DNA from: SHZI01 sp964384525 | Lineage (GTDB): Bacteria > Pseudomonadota > Gammaproteobacteria > Steroidobacterales > GCA-2729495 | Assembly (NCBI GenBank): GCA_964384525.1 | Contig: CAYLKO010000003.1 | Location: 1 to 64,000 of the forward strand | Length of the DNA: 64,000 bases | Direction of reading: 5' to 3' | In this document: positions 12,149 to 20,148 of the stretch, piece by piece | Numbering within the stretch: the stretch's first letter is position 1 | How the letters are laid out: each line of letters begins with the position of its first letter | Program-made: the position numbers and the translations under genes | Notes under the pieces: generated by a model | The model's database searches: none | The model's input: only the letters and a program-made list of their open reading frames with translations | What the model was told of the DNA's origin: nothing

Positions 12149-14656
12149 TTACAGGCCGAACTTGGCGAGCTTCAGGCCGGCTGCACGTTGCTGGACGCCG
12201 GCAAAATCGGTGGCCATCTGCGGTGTCGCCGCTTTCAGCGGCGGCAGTTCCCACAGGCGATCGAAGAGCGGCGAGGTGCGCAGCCGGCCGTAGGGCAGGA
12301 GGCCTCTGCGCCGCATCTCACGCAGCTGGGCAGTTGCGCCGGATTCATCCCCGGAGATCAGCGCAACCGCCAGTTCGCCCGTGCCAAACCAGCTGTCGTT
12401 CCATCCCTGACTGCGCAGTGAGGCAATGATCTGGCGGGCCGCCGGCACGGCCGCTGCCACGGCTGCCGGGTTGTTGTCGCGTGCCTGGCTTTCCAGGGCG
12501 TAGGCGGTGGCCATCAGGCGCAGCGAGGGCGTTTCATCACTGCAGACCGCAGGGTCGAAGTTCTTGGCCACGCGCTGAAATCCCCGGGTGGCTGCCGGAT
12601 GGTGCCTGTCGATGAGATCAGCAATGGCGACGCGATAATCCGCCCACAGGCCGGCGCACTGGCGATGGGCCGCAGGCAAATCATCCCCGCTTGCCGAAAG
12701 GCGCATTTTCTCCGCCACCTGGCGCAGCGCCGGCGCATCGCGACGCGCGATGGCCAGATCACTCTCCAGCAGCAAGCGGCGCGTCGAGTCGAGCACCTCA
12801 CGATTGTCGTCGATCATCCGCCGGGCTTCGGCGTAGCGCTGCAGGTAAATGAGCGCTTCGATGATGGTGTCATTGACGTAAGGGATCAACGCTGCGTCGG
12901 TAGTTTGGCCTGTGGCCAGTTTCAGGACCTCGTCGTAGTTGCCCTGCTCCAGGCTTGCCTTCCAGAGCATCTTCTGCAGACGATCATTGGGCGTCAGGGT
13001 CAGCAGTCGTTGTGCTTCCTCGCGGGCGCGGTCCAGTTGGCCCCGCGCAATCAGCGACGAAATGTAGTTCACCTGCACGGAGGGATGCAGCGGGTCCAGC
13101 TCGAGAGCCGCTTCCAGATGCTTCGCAGCCTCATTGGCGTCGCCGATGCCGAGCCAGAGGGCGCCGAGCCACATCTGCGCCATGGAGTAGCCGGGTTGCA
13201 GCGCGACAGCCTTCTGGTATGCAGCCAGCGCCCCCTTGAGATCACCGCTCTCCTGCAAAACCATGCCCAACGATGCCTGTGCTTCCGCCAGGTCCGGATT
13301 CAGGGCAACCGCTTTGGCGGCATTCAGCCGGGCCTTCGGCCCGGTAGCCGCCGGCGGATGGTCGTTGTACTGCCCCAGCAGGGACCAGGCGTCCGCCAGT
13401 CCGGAGTACGCCAGCGCATAGTTCGGGTCACGAGCCAGCGCCTGTTCAAAATAGCCGATGGAGCGCTGGACGCTGCCTTCGGTCCGCTGGTTCCAGTAGT
13501 GGCGGCCGAGGAGATAGTCGTCGAGCGCCTGTTCGCTGGCGGTGGCGTTGGTCACCAGCGAGCCTGTTGTGGTGGTCGTGGGTGCGACCTGGCGGATGAT
13601 GGCCTCGGCGATTTCGGCCTGCAGCGAGAGCTTGTCCGTTACCGGCCGCTCGAAACTTGCAGCCCAGACCGGATAGCCGGTACGCCCGTCCGTGAGTTGG
13701 GTCGTGACCCGCAGCTGCTGGTCGGTGATGCGCACCGTGCCTTCCAGCAACGCATCCACATTCAGCTGCCGGGCGATTTCGCGCACATCCATCGGCTTGT
13801 TGCGGAATGCCATGGATGAAGTCCGGGCCGCGATGCGCAGATCCGTCGCACTGATCAGGGTGTTGCGAATGTCTTCGGCCAGTCCCTCGCTGAAATACTC
13901 ATGCTCCGGATTGCCGCTCAGGTTCACCAGTGGCAGGACTGCCAGGGAGTGGAACGAGTCGGCTCTGGTCGCGACCGACGCCGCTGCCGGGGGCGCGGCT
14001 GTGGCTGCCGGCTGGCCGGTGTTGCCATCCGACACGACCGTGACGTCGACCCCGTCGTCACCGCTGAAGAGAACGGCCAGACCGATGATGCCGATCACGA
14101 GCAGGCCTATGCCCAGCAGGGCGGAGCGCAGCAGGCTGCGCCCGGTGGCCAGCGCCTGGCGACCGGCCCGTACGGTGCCCCTGGCCGTGGCCGACAGCAT
14201 CGACGCCGCGGTGGCCGGGGGATCAGGGTCCGGGGTTTCCGCGGTTGCTTCGCCGATATCCGCAAGGGGTACCGGCTCGTCGGCAGCCGCCTCGTTCGCC
14301 AGCGGCTCGACCGGCGCCAGCAGGCTGTAACCCCGTTTCGGGATCGTCCGGATGAATTGTCGGTCGCGGCCGGTATCGCGCAGCACCGTCCGCAGCTCCG
14401 AGATGCACCGCGTCACCACCTCATCGGTCACGACGACGCCTGACCAGACCTCGTCGAGCAACATCTCGCGTGACACGACCTGCCCCGGATGCCTGGCGAG
14501 ACATAGCAGGACATCCATGACCCGGGGTTCGATATGGACCAGGTGTCCGGCCTGTTCGATGACGCCCTGCAGGGGGTGGACCTGCCAGCTGCCCACGCGA
14601 AATCCGGCCTGCAGATTGGTCCTGGCGGACTCGGGGGGCGGGCGGTCGGGGCTCAT
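12149..14656 (-). CDS. CadC-like membrane transcription regulator with TPR output domain
   Basis: About 835 residues. Residues 15-120 form an OmpR/PhoB-type winged helix (VGSWQVHPLQGVIEQ, LDEVWSGVVVTDEVVTRCIS, IRTIPKRGYSLLAPV). A single membrane helix follows near residue 190 (LLGIGLLVIGIIGLAVLF), then a periplasmic TolB-N-like segment (FHSLAVLPLVNLSGNPEHEYFSEG) and at least six TPR-like repeats (ALARDPNYALAYSGLADAW and similar). This is the architecture of ToxR/CadC-style regulators with a TPR sensor; signal and targets are unknown. Start is ATG 14656, though an in-frame GTG at 14686 is possible; neither has a strong RBS. It is divergent from the DUF4329 gene, a candidate target. The 219-bp gap between them shows no clear promoter. 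Confidence 0.83.
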   Translation of the reverse strand: MSPDRPPPESARTNLQAGFRVGSWQVHPLQGVIEQAGHLVHIEPRVMDVLLCLARHPGQVVSREMLLDEVWSGVVVTDEVVTRCISELRTVLRDTGRDRQFIRTIPKRGYSLLAPVEPLANEAAADEPVPLADIGEATAETPDPDPPATAASMLSATARGTVRAGRQALATGRSLLRSALLGIGLLVIGIIGLAVLFSGDDGVDVTVVSDGNTGQPAATAAPPAAASVATRADSFHSLAVLPLVNLSGNPEHEYFSEGLAEDIRNTLISATDLRIAARTSSMAFRNKPMDVREIARQLNVDALLEGTVRITDQQLRVTTQLTDGRTGYPVWAASFERPVTDKLSLQAEIAEAIIRQVAPTTTTTGSLVTNATASEQALDDYLLGRHYWNQRTEGSVQRSIGYFEQALARDPNYALAYSGLADAWSLLGQYNDHPPAATGPKARLNAAKAVALNPDLAEAQASLGMVLQESGDLKGALAAYQKAVALQPGYSMAQMWLGALWLGIGDANEAAKHLEAALELDPLHPSVQVNYISSLIARGQLDRAREEAQRLLTLTPNDRLQKMLWKASLEQGNYDEVLKLATGQTTDAALIPYVNDTIIEALIYLQRYAEARRMIDDNREVLDSTRRLLLESDLAIARRDAPALRQVAEKMRLSASGDDLPAAHRQCAGLWADYRVAIADLIDRHHPAATRGFQRVAKNFDPAVCSDETPSLRLMATAYALESQARDNNPAAVAAAVPAARQIIASLRSQGWNDSWFGTGELAVALISGDESGATAQLREMRRRGLLPYGRLRTSPLFDRLWELPPLKAATPQMATDFAGVQQRAAGLKLAKFGL

Positions 14657-14875
14657 ATATCGCGGCAACTGTACGCCCGGTTCCACCGGTCAGCCAGTAC
14701 CGGCCAAGGCGAGGCAGGCACGCAAGTATTTGAAATGGTGGCATCCGAAGCTTTTCCGGATGTTCCGGGAGCATCATTTTCAAAAGCATCGTGATCCGGG
14801 CGCTTAGCCTCAGGATTCAGCGGGGCGCCGTGTCGAGACTCCTGCACCCATCAGTTCAGCGATGGGAGCGGCGAC

Positions 14876-15481
14876 ATGGGAACGGGTGCAGGGCTTTGCC
14901 TGGGGCTGGTTCTGGCTGCGGGGCTTGTCGTGCTGCCGGGCAAGGCAACGGCGGCAGCAACCACGGCAGCAACCGTGGATGGGCCCTCGACTGCCCGGTT
15001 TGCCTCGGCATTCGATGCCGTGGTTGCCGCCACCAGCGCTGTCAATGCGCGCTCCATCCGGGAGGACCGGGAGTACCTGGGCGCGATCCTCCGGCGGGGT
15101 GCGGACTATCACTATTCCATCGCCCCCGGCGAGGCGGGCGCAGACCGGATCCAGGTCCGCCTCACCGTGCCTGCGGGCTTTGCCGTGGTCGCGCTGTGGC
15201 ATACCCACGGAGCTGCCGCCCCGGAACGCCGCTATTTCTCGCCCACCGACCGGGCGCTGGTCGAGACCTCCGGCGTGGCGCTCTATCTGGCTGACTACAG
15301 CGGCGCCTTGCATGTGCTCGTGCCGGGGGCACCCAGGCTGGCGCCGCTCGCAGCCCGGCGGCTGGGGCTGGGCGCCTGTCGTGACTGTGCCGTCGGTGAA
15401 CGGGTGGTCACCGTGTCCGGTGCGGCGGTGCGCATCCCGACGCGTTCGGCCCCGACCGTGGCCGTGGCGGTCAACAACTGA
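14876..15481 (+). CDS. Secreted DUF4329-type (JAB/MPN-like) protein
   Basis: 201 residues. A signal peptide is clear (residues 1-26, LCLGLVLAAGLVVLPGKATA). The mature part holds ALWHTHGAAAPERRYFSPTD, an HxH-x(n)-S-x-x-D arrangement like the zinc site of JAMM/JAB peptidases and a hallmark of DUF4329. DUF4329 often occurs in toxin or polymorphic-effector proteins, but here it is a small stand-alone exported domain. Two cysteines (ACRDC) could form a disulphide. Family call is by motif. Confidence 0.65.
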   Translation: MGTGAGLCLGLVLAAGLVVLPGKATAAATTAATVDGPSTARFASAFDAVVAATSAVNARSIREDREYLGAILRRGADYHYSIAPGEAGADRIQVRLTVPAGFAVVALWHTHGAAAPERRYFSPTDRALVETSGVALYLADYSGALHVLVPGAPRLAPLAARRLGLGACRDCAVGERVVTVSGAAVRIPTRSAPTVAVAVNN

Positions 15482-15547
15482 CAATTTGCGGTGCCCGACC
15501 TTCACATAAGTGGCCGACTGCGCCGTATAGGGTGACCTGATCCACAC

Positions 15548-15562
15548 TGGCACGACCCTTGC
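15548..15562 (+). promoter_or_regulatory. Sigma-54 (RpoN) promoter
   Basis: TGGCACG-accc-TTGC matches the -24/-12 consensus TGGCACG-N4-TTGC exactly, with GG (15549-15550) and GC (15561-15562) 10 bases apart. Transcription would start near 15574, giving a leader of about 64 bases that contains a small hairpin (AGCCC-gcatc-GGGCT, 15581-15595). The next gene (15638) has a GAGGAG-type RBS. An enhancer-binding activator would be needed; none is in the window. Confidence 0.75.
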
Positions 15563-15637
15563 TGATACCTGGGCAGGGGCAGCCCGCATCGGGCTTGCAA
15601 CGAGTCCGTATGACCCGCGGCGGGTGAGGAGCAGGCG

Positions 15638-15898
15638 ATGAAGGTCCAGGTAATCCACGATCACGATGCAACCTGTGCAGGAGGCGACTTCCTGCGGGTG
15701 TATTGCCAGCGCCGGGATGGATCGCCGGCCACCTTTGCCACCATCGAGCGGGTTTTCGGTGGGGCAATCCGCACCCGGACCTGGAACTTCCGCACCCTGG
15801 TCAGCGACTGCCCGATGGATGAAGAGTTCGCAACCGAATTTGCGGCGGCTTACGCCCAGCGGAAGCAGATCCCCGTCGTCTACGTCGAGGTCGTCTGA
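15638..15898 (+). CDS. Small protein under a sigma-54 promoter, function unknown
   Basis: 86 residues, not recognised. No signal peptide or membrane segment; the two cysteines (ATCAGG and SDCPMD) are isolated. The sequence is mixed alpha/beta (FLRVYCQRRDG, ERVFGGAIRTRTW, EFATEFAAAYAQ, PVVYVEVV) and looks like a folded small domain. GTGAGGAGCAGGCG provides an RBS. It lies immediately behind a consensus sigma-54 promoter and before the bufferin operon, from which it is separated by 134 bases with a strong inverted repeat, so it is probably a single-gene transcript. Confidence 0.7.
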   Translation: MKVQVIHDHDATCAGGDFLRVYCQRRDGSPATFATIERVFGGAIRTRTWNFRTLVSDCPMDEEFATEFAAAYAQRKQIPVVYVEVV

Positions 15899-15953
15899 CC
15901 CGACCGGCGCCCTTCAGGCGCCAGCTGCCAAACGGTGGCGTATTGTGTAATGT

Positions 15954-15979
15954 CTGCGGGACCATGCCGGGTCCCGCAG
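15954..15979. promoter_or_regulatory. 10-bp inverted repeat upstream of bufA
   Basis: CTGCGGGACC-atgccg-GGTCCCGCAG is a perfect 10-bp inverted repeat with a 6-base loop. It has no T-run on either side, so it is either an operator or a leader hairpin for the metallophore operon, not a standard terminator. The bufA RBS (CAGGGAGACG) lies about 40 bases further on. Confidence 0.5.
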
Positions 15980-16032
15980 GTACCCCCGACCTACCCACCT
16001 GTGTTCATCATCATCCAGGGAGACGACCACTC

Positions 16033-16308
16033 ATGAAGACCAGCTCACTCATGGTTTCAACTGCCATCACCAGCCTGCTGGCATTTGGCGCAGCCACCCT
16101 CAGCACGGCTGCATATGCCGAAGATGGCGCCGCCAAGGAGAAATGCTTTGGTGTAGCCAAGGCGGGTGAAAACAGCTGCGCCGCCAATGGCCACTCCTGC
16201 CAGGGACAAGCGAAGACCGACAACGATCCAGGCGACTGGAAGTATGTTGCCAAAGGCCAGTGCGCTGAATTGGGCGGGTCGCCCACCGCCGGCAAGAAGG
16301 ACACCTGA
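16033..16308 (+). CDS. bufA: Bufferin-type metallophore precursor (DUF2282)
   Basis: 91 residues. A Sec signal peptide (1-29, SLLAFGAATLSTAAYA) is followed by a short four-Cys peptide: EKCFGVAKAGENSC, then GHSCQGQAKTDNDPGDW and KGQC. This spacing is the DUF2282 signature. Members are ribosomally made peptides whose Cys residues are modified by the DUF692/DUF2063 pair encoded next, and which bind copper or other metals in the periplasm. Start chosen at the Met before the signal peptide, behind GGGAGACG. The frame is open further upstream but carries no homology there. Confidence 0.88.
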   Translation: MKTSSLMVSTAITSLLAFGAATLSTAAYAEDGAAKEKCFGVAKAGENSCAANGHSCQGQAKTDNDPGDWKYVAKGQCAELGGSPTAGKKDT

Positions 16309-16309
16309 A

Positions 16310-17191
16310 GTGACACCGGCATCGGTGACGATGCCGGCAACGGCTTCGCGGCCTGTTCCGGCGCAAGCAGGAATAGGTCTGCGGAGTCCGCATCATCAGG
16401 CCTTCCTGCAGGACCGGCCGGCGATTCCCTGGGTCGAGGTCCACAGCGAGAATTTCTTTGCCGATGGCGGCCGCCAGCTGGCGGTTCTGGATGCGGTCCG
16501 GCGCGATTACGGTGTCAGTCTGCACGGGGTGGGCCTGTCGCTGGGCAGTGTTGATCCGCTCGATGCGGACCACCTGAAACGGCTCCGGCGCCTGGTCCGG
16601 CGCGTGGAACCGGCACTGGTGTCGGAACATGTGAGCTGGAGTTCGGCCGGCGGCGTGTTTCTGAATGATCTGCTGCCGCTGCCCTGTACGCACGAGGCAC
16701 TCGACCATCTCGTTGCGCGGGTGACGGCAGTGCAGGAGTTTCTGCAGCGCCGGATCTTGATCGAGAACGTCTCCAGCTATCTGGAATTTGTAGGGGCGGA
16801 AATGACCGAATGGGACTTTCTGGTCGCCCTGGCCCGGCGCAGCGGCGCCGGCATCCTGTTCGATGTCAATAACGTGTACGTCAGCGCCATGAATCATGGC
16901 TACTCCGCCGCGGACTATGTATCCGCGATCCCACCGGAACTCGTGGGCGAGATTCATCTGGCCGGCCACACGGTGAGCGACGGCCTGCTGATCGACACCC
17001 ACAGCGCGCCGGTGGCCGATGCGGTCTGGGCCCTGTACCGGCAGGCCCTGCAGCACCTGGGCCCCCAACCGACCCTGATTGAATGGGATGCCGACCTGCC
17101 GGCGCTGCCGGTGCTGGTGAGTGAAGCCAACAAGGCGGAAGCCGAACTCATGCGGCTGTCGGCGGTGATGAAAGATGTCCGCGTCGCCTGA
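16310..17191 (+). CDS. bufB: DUF692 multinuclear iron enzyme (MbnB/TglH-like, BufB)
   Basis: 293-residue TIM-barrel oxidase. Ligand motifs of the family are present in order: VHSENFF, SLHGVGLSLGS, VSEHVSW, LIENVSSYLEF, LFDVNNVYVSAMNHGY, EIHLAGH, IDTHS, LIEWDADLP. In MbnB, TglH and the bufferin enzymes this domain uses iron ions to convert peptide Cys residues to oxazolone/thioamide or thiooxazole groups. GTG start at 16310 lies 1 base after the bufA stop with AAGGA 9 bases upstream; it overlaps bufC by 17 bases. The bufA neighbour is the predicted substrate. Confidence 0.88.
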   Translation: MTPASVTMPATASRPVPAQAGIGLRSPHHQAFLQDRPAIPWVEVHSENFFADGGRQLAVLDAVRRDYGVSLHGVGLSLGSVDPLDADHLKRLRRLVRRVEPALVSEHVSWSSAGGVFLNDLLPLPCTHEALDHLVARVTAVQEFLQRRILIENVSSYLEFVGAEMTEWDFLVALARRSGAGILFDVNNVYVSAMNHGYSAADYVSAIPPELVGEIHLAGHTVSDGLLIDTHSAPVADAVWALYRQALQHLGPQPTLIEWDADLPALPVLVSEANKAEAELMRLSAVMKDVRVA

Positions 17192-18092
17192 GGCCATCGG
17201 GCCTGCAACGGTCGGCGCTGATTCTGCCGGCCAGGATCCAGTTGAGTCGGGCCCCGCTGGTTTGGCACGGCTGCAGCACCGCTTCATTCGCGAGCTGCTG
17301 TACCGTGCAGACCCGGGTCTGGGCGCGCAGATCCTGACAACTTCATCCCCGCCAGCCCGGACGAGCACGGCACAGCGGATCGGCATCTATCGCAGCAACG
17401 CCCGGGAAAATTTTGCAGTGGCGCTGGCGGCGGCGTTCCCCTTGCTGAAACACCAGACAGGCGCGCAGGAATTCGGCCAGCTGGCCTGGTCGTACCAGCG
17501 GGCCCATCCTTCACCTGCCTGCAATCTGTTTCACATCGGGCGTGGTCTGGTGGCCTTTCTCGAAGACCATGTATGCGGCAGCGCCGACGAGCATCTGATC
17601 GACGTGGCCCGGCTCGAGTGGCTGATTCAGGAGTCGCTGGTGGCAGCCGACCCTGATGGCCGGATGGATCTGGCCCGACTGGCGGCAGTTCCCGTGGAAC
17701 TGCACGACAGCCTGCGGGTCGAATTGCATCCATCCGTACGACTGCTGGCCAGTCGGCACGCGATCTTTCAGCTGTGGGAGGCTCACCAGGAGGCCATGCG
17801 GTGCGGAACAGTGGCTGAAACCACGCAGCCGGCATCACGATCGATGCCGGTTCGGGACTGCGAGCATCTGCTGGTGCAGCGTGAGGCGAACGGCGTGCGG
17901 GTCCATCGCCTGGCCGAGCTGGATTACCACTGGCTGCTCGCGGTGAAGCAGGGCAGCACGCTGGGCGAATCGACCGCCTGGTTGCCGCCCGCCGACCCTG
18001 CGGCGGAGAGTGCGCCACTGCTGTACCTGCTCACCACCTGGATCCAGCAGGGGGTCATCACGGGCTTCTCGCTGCCGGATCCGCGCACATGA
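17175..18092 (+). CDS. bufC: DUF2063 partner protein of DUF692 (MbnC-like, BufC)
   Basis: 305 residues. N-terminal DUF2063 domain: LARLQHRFIRELLY, then RIGIYRSNARENFAVALAAAFPLLKHQTG, AWSYQRAHPSP and DVARLEWLIQESLVAAD. This domain delivers the precursor peptide to the DUF692 enzyme and is required for modification in MbnBC. The C-terminal half is more variable and ends VITGFSLP. It overlaps bufB by 17 bases and its stop overlaps the next gene's ATG (ATGA), so it is coupled both ways. Confidence 0.85.
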   Translation: MSASPEAIGPATVGADSAGQDPVESGPAGLARLQHRFIRELLYRADPGLGAQILTTSSPPARTSTAQRIGIYRSNARENFAVALAAAFPLLKHQTGAQEFGQLAWSYQRAHPSPACNLFHIGRGLVAFLEDHVCGSADEHLIDVARLEWLIQESLVAADPDGRMDLARLAAVPVELHDSLRVELHPSVRLLASRHAIFQLWEAHQEAMRCGTVAETTQPASRSMPVRDCEHLLVQREANGVRVHRLAELDYHWLLAVKQGSTLGESTAWLPPADPAAESAPLLYLLTTWIQQGVITGFSLPDPRT

Positions 18093-20148
18093 GCGTGCCT
18101 GCCGGCAGGCCGGCGCGGCGGCCGGATGGCGTTCCCCGCATCGATCTGGATCGCGCCCTCTGCACCGATTTCCAGACTGCCGCCAGCCGGGAGTGGCTGG
18201 TCACCAATGGTTCCGGAAGTTATGCGGCCGGCACCGTGTCCGGCGCCGCGACCCGGCGCTATCACGGCCTGCTGGTCGCGGCCTTGCAGCCGCCAGCGGC
18301 GCGCACCGTGCTGGTCGCCAGCCTGGATGCGTTCGTCGACTACCAAGGCAGCTCGCAGCCGCTCTGGGCGCATGAGTACGGTGGTGTCAGTGCGGCACCG
18401 GATGGCTGTCGGCATGTCGAGGCCTTCACGCTCAACGGCGGCATGCCGGTGTGGAGTTTTGCCATCGGTGATGCGCGCCTGACCCAACTCATCTGGATGG
18501 ATCGGGAGGCGGACACCACCTATGTCCGCTTCCGGCTGGAGAGCGCCAGCGGCCCCCTGCGCCTGCGCCTCTCGCCGCTGTGTGCGTGGCGGGATTTTCA
18601 CGCCGAGAGCCGCGGCGAACGGGACATGAGCACCACGCCGGTGCCGGATGGCATGGCAGTCAACGCCGGTACGGGCACGCGCACCTATCGCCTGTTGTGT
18701 GCTGAAGGCCGGTGCGAAGCGCGCGGCGACTGGTACTGGAACTTCCATCATCGGCTGGAAGCCGAGCGGGGGCTGGATTGCCATGAGGATCTGTTCCGGC
18801 CCTGCGAGTTCCAGATCGATCTCGAGGTGGGCGCATCGGCAACCTTGATCTGCACGGCAGAGCCCGCAGATCGTCTGCCGACCCGGCCGCAGGCCGCACT
18901 CGCCGCCGACCGGCGCCGACGGGCCCGGCTCCTGGCGCCGGTGGTGCATGAGCCGGGCTGGGTTCGTCAGCTGGTGCTGGCCGCCGATCAGTTCCTGGTG
19001 CGCCGCGACCGGCCGGGCCACGAGACCGACGCGCAGGACGCGCAGGACGCGCAGGACGCAGCGGGGGGCACCGTCATCGCCGGCTACCCCTGGTTCGGTG
19101 ACTGGGGTCGCGACACGATGATTGCGCTGCCTGGCTTGACCCTGCACACCGGCCGCGCGGACTTCGCCGCCCGGGTATTGCGCACCTTTGCGGGCTACAT
19201 CAGTCAGGGCATGCTGCCGAACCGGTTTCCGGATGATGCCTCGCCGCCGGAGTACAACACGGCGGATGCCAGCCTGTGGTTCTTTGCCGCCATCGATGCC
19301 TGCCACGTCGCTTCGGGCGATGCCGCCCTGATCCGCGATCTCTGGNNNNNNNNNNCGTGGACATGATCGACTGGCATCTGCGGGGCACCCGGCATGGTAT
19401 CGGCGTGGATCCGGCCGACGGGCTGTTGCGCGCCGGCGAACCGGGCGTGCAGCTCACGTGGATGGACGCCAGGACCAATGGCCATGTCGTGACGCCCCGC
19501 ATCGGCAAGCCGGTGGAAATCAACGCACTCTGGCATCGGGCGCTGCGGGTCATGGTCCGGCTGGCCGGGATCGAGAACGAACCGGCGCTGGCCCGCCACT
19601 ATCAGGGCCTGGCTGATCGCGTCCGTGAATCATTCGTGCAGCGCTTCTGGTTTGCCGGGGGTGGCCATCTGTACGACGTCATCGATGGGCCGGACGGCAA
19701 CGACGCTGCACTCCGCCCGAACCAGATACTCGCCGTGTCGCTCGATGCAGGCCTGCTGGATCGAGCCATGGCGGCACAGGTGGTTGGCGCCTGTCAGCGT
19801 GAGCTGCTGACCCCGATGGGCCTGCGAACGCTTGCCAGGCGTGATGCGCACTATCGGGGCATCCATCAGGGCGGCCCCCGTGAACGGGATGCGGCCTATC
19901 ACCAGGGTACCGTGTGGCCGTGGCTTCTGGGTCCGTTCGCACTGGCGCATTTCACCGTTCACGGCGAGCGGGCTGCTGCCCAGGCGCTGCTGGCCGGCAT
20001 CGGTACGCATCTGGCCGAAGCCTGCGTTGGCAGTGTCAGTGAAATCTTCGATGGCGACGCGCCGCATCGCGCCCGGGGTTGCTTTGCCCAGGCGTGGAGT
20101 GTGGCGGAGATACTGCGCGCCTGGTTCGTGCTCGAGGGGCCGCAGTGA
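18089..20148 (+). CDS. Amylo-alpha-1,6-glucosidase / glycogen debranching enzyme (split by an assembly gap)
   Basis: N-terminal half (18089-19345) matches the debranching-enzyme N domain (LVTNGSGSYAAGTVSGAATR); the second half is the (alpha/alpha)6 catalytic part with AGYPWFGDWGRDTMIALPGL, WHLRGTRHGIGVDPADG, TPRIGKPVEINALW and YHQGTVWPWLLGP. The enzyme removes 1,6-branches from glycogen or maltodextrin. A 10-N run at 19346-19355 throws the two halves out of frame: the true gap must be 2 mod 3 in length (8 or 11 bases fit the family spacing between LW and DMIDWH). The gene is therefore probably intact. A 9-bp repeat (GACGCGCAG) near 19029 adds a DAQDAQDAQ linker. It is coupled to bufC upstream and to the next gene by GTGA overlap. 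Confidence 0.85.
19346..19355. other. Assembly gap (10 N)
   Basis: Ten Ns inside the debranching enzyme. The flanking frames differ, so the length is a placeholder rather than a measured size. Confidence 0.95.
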
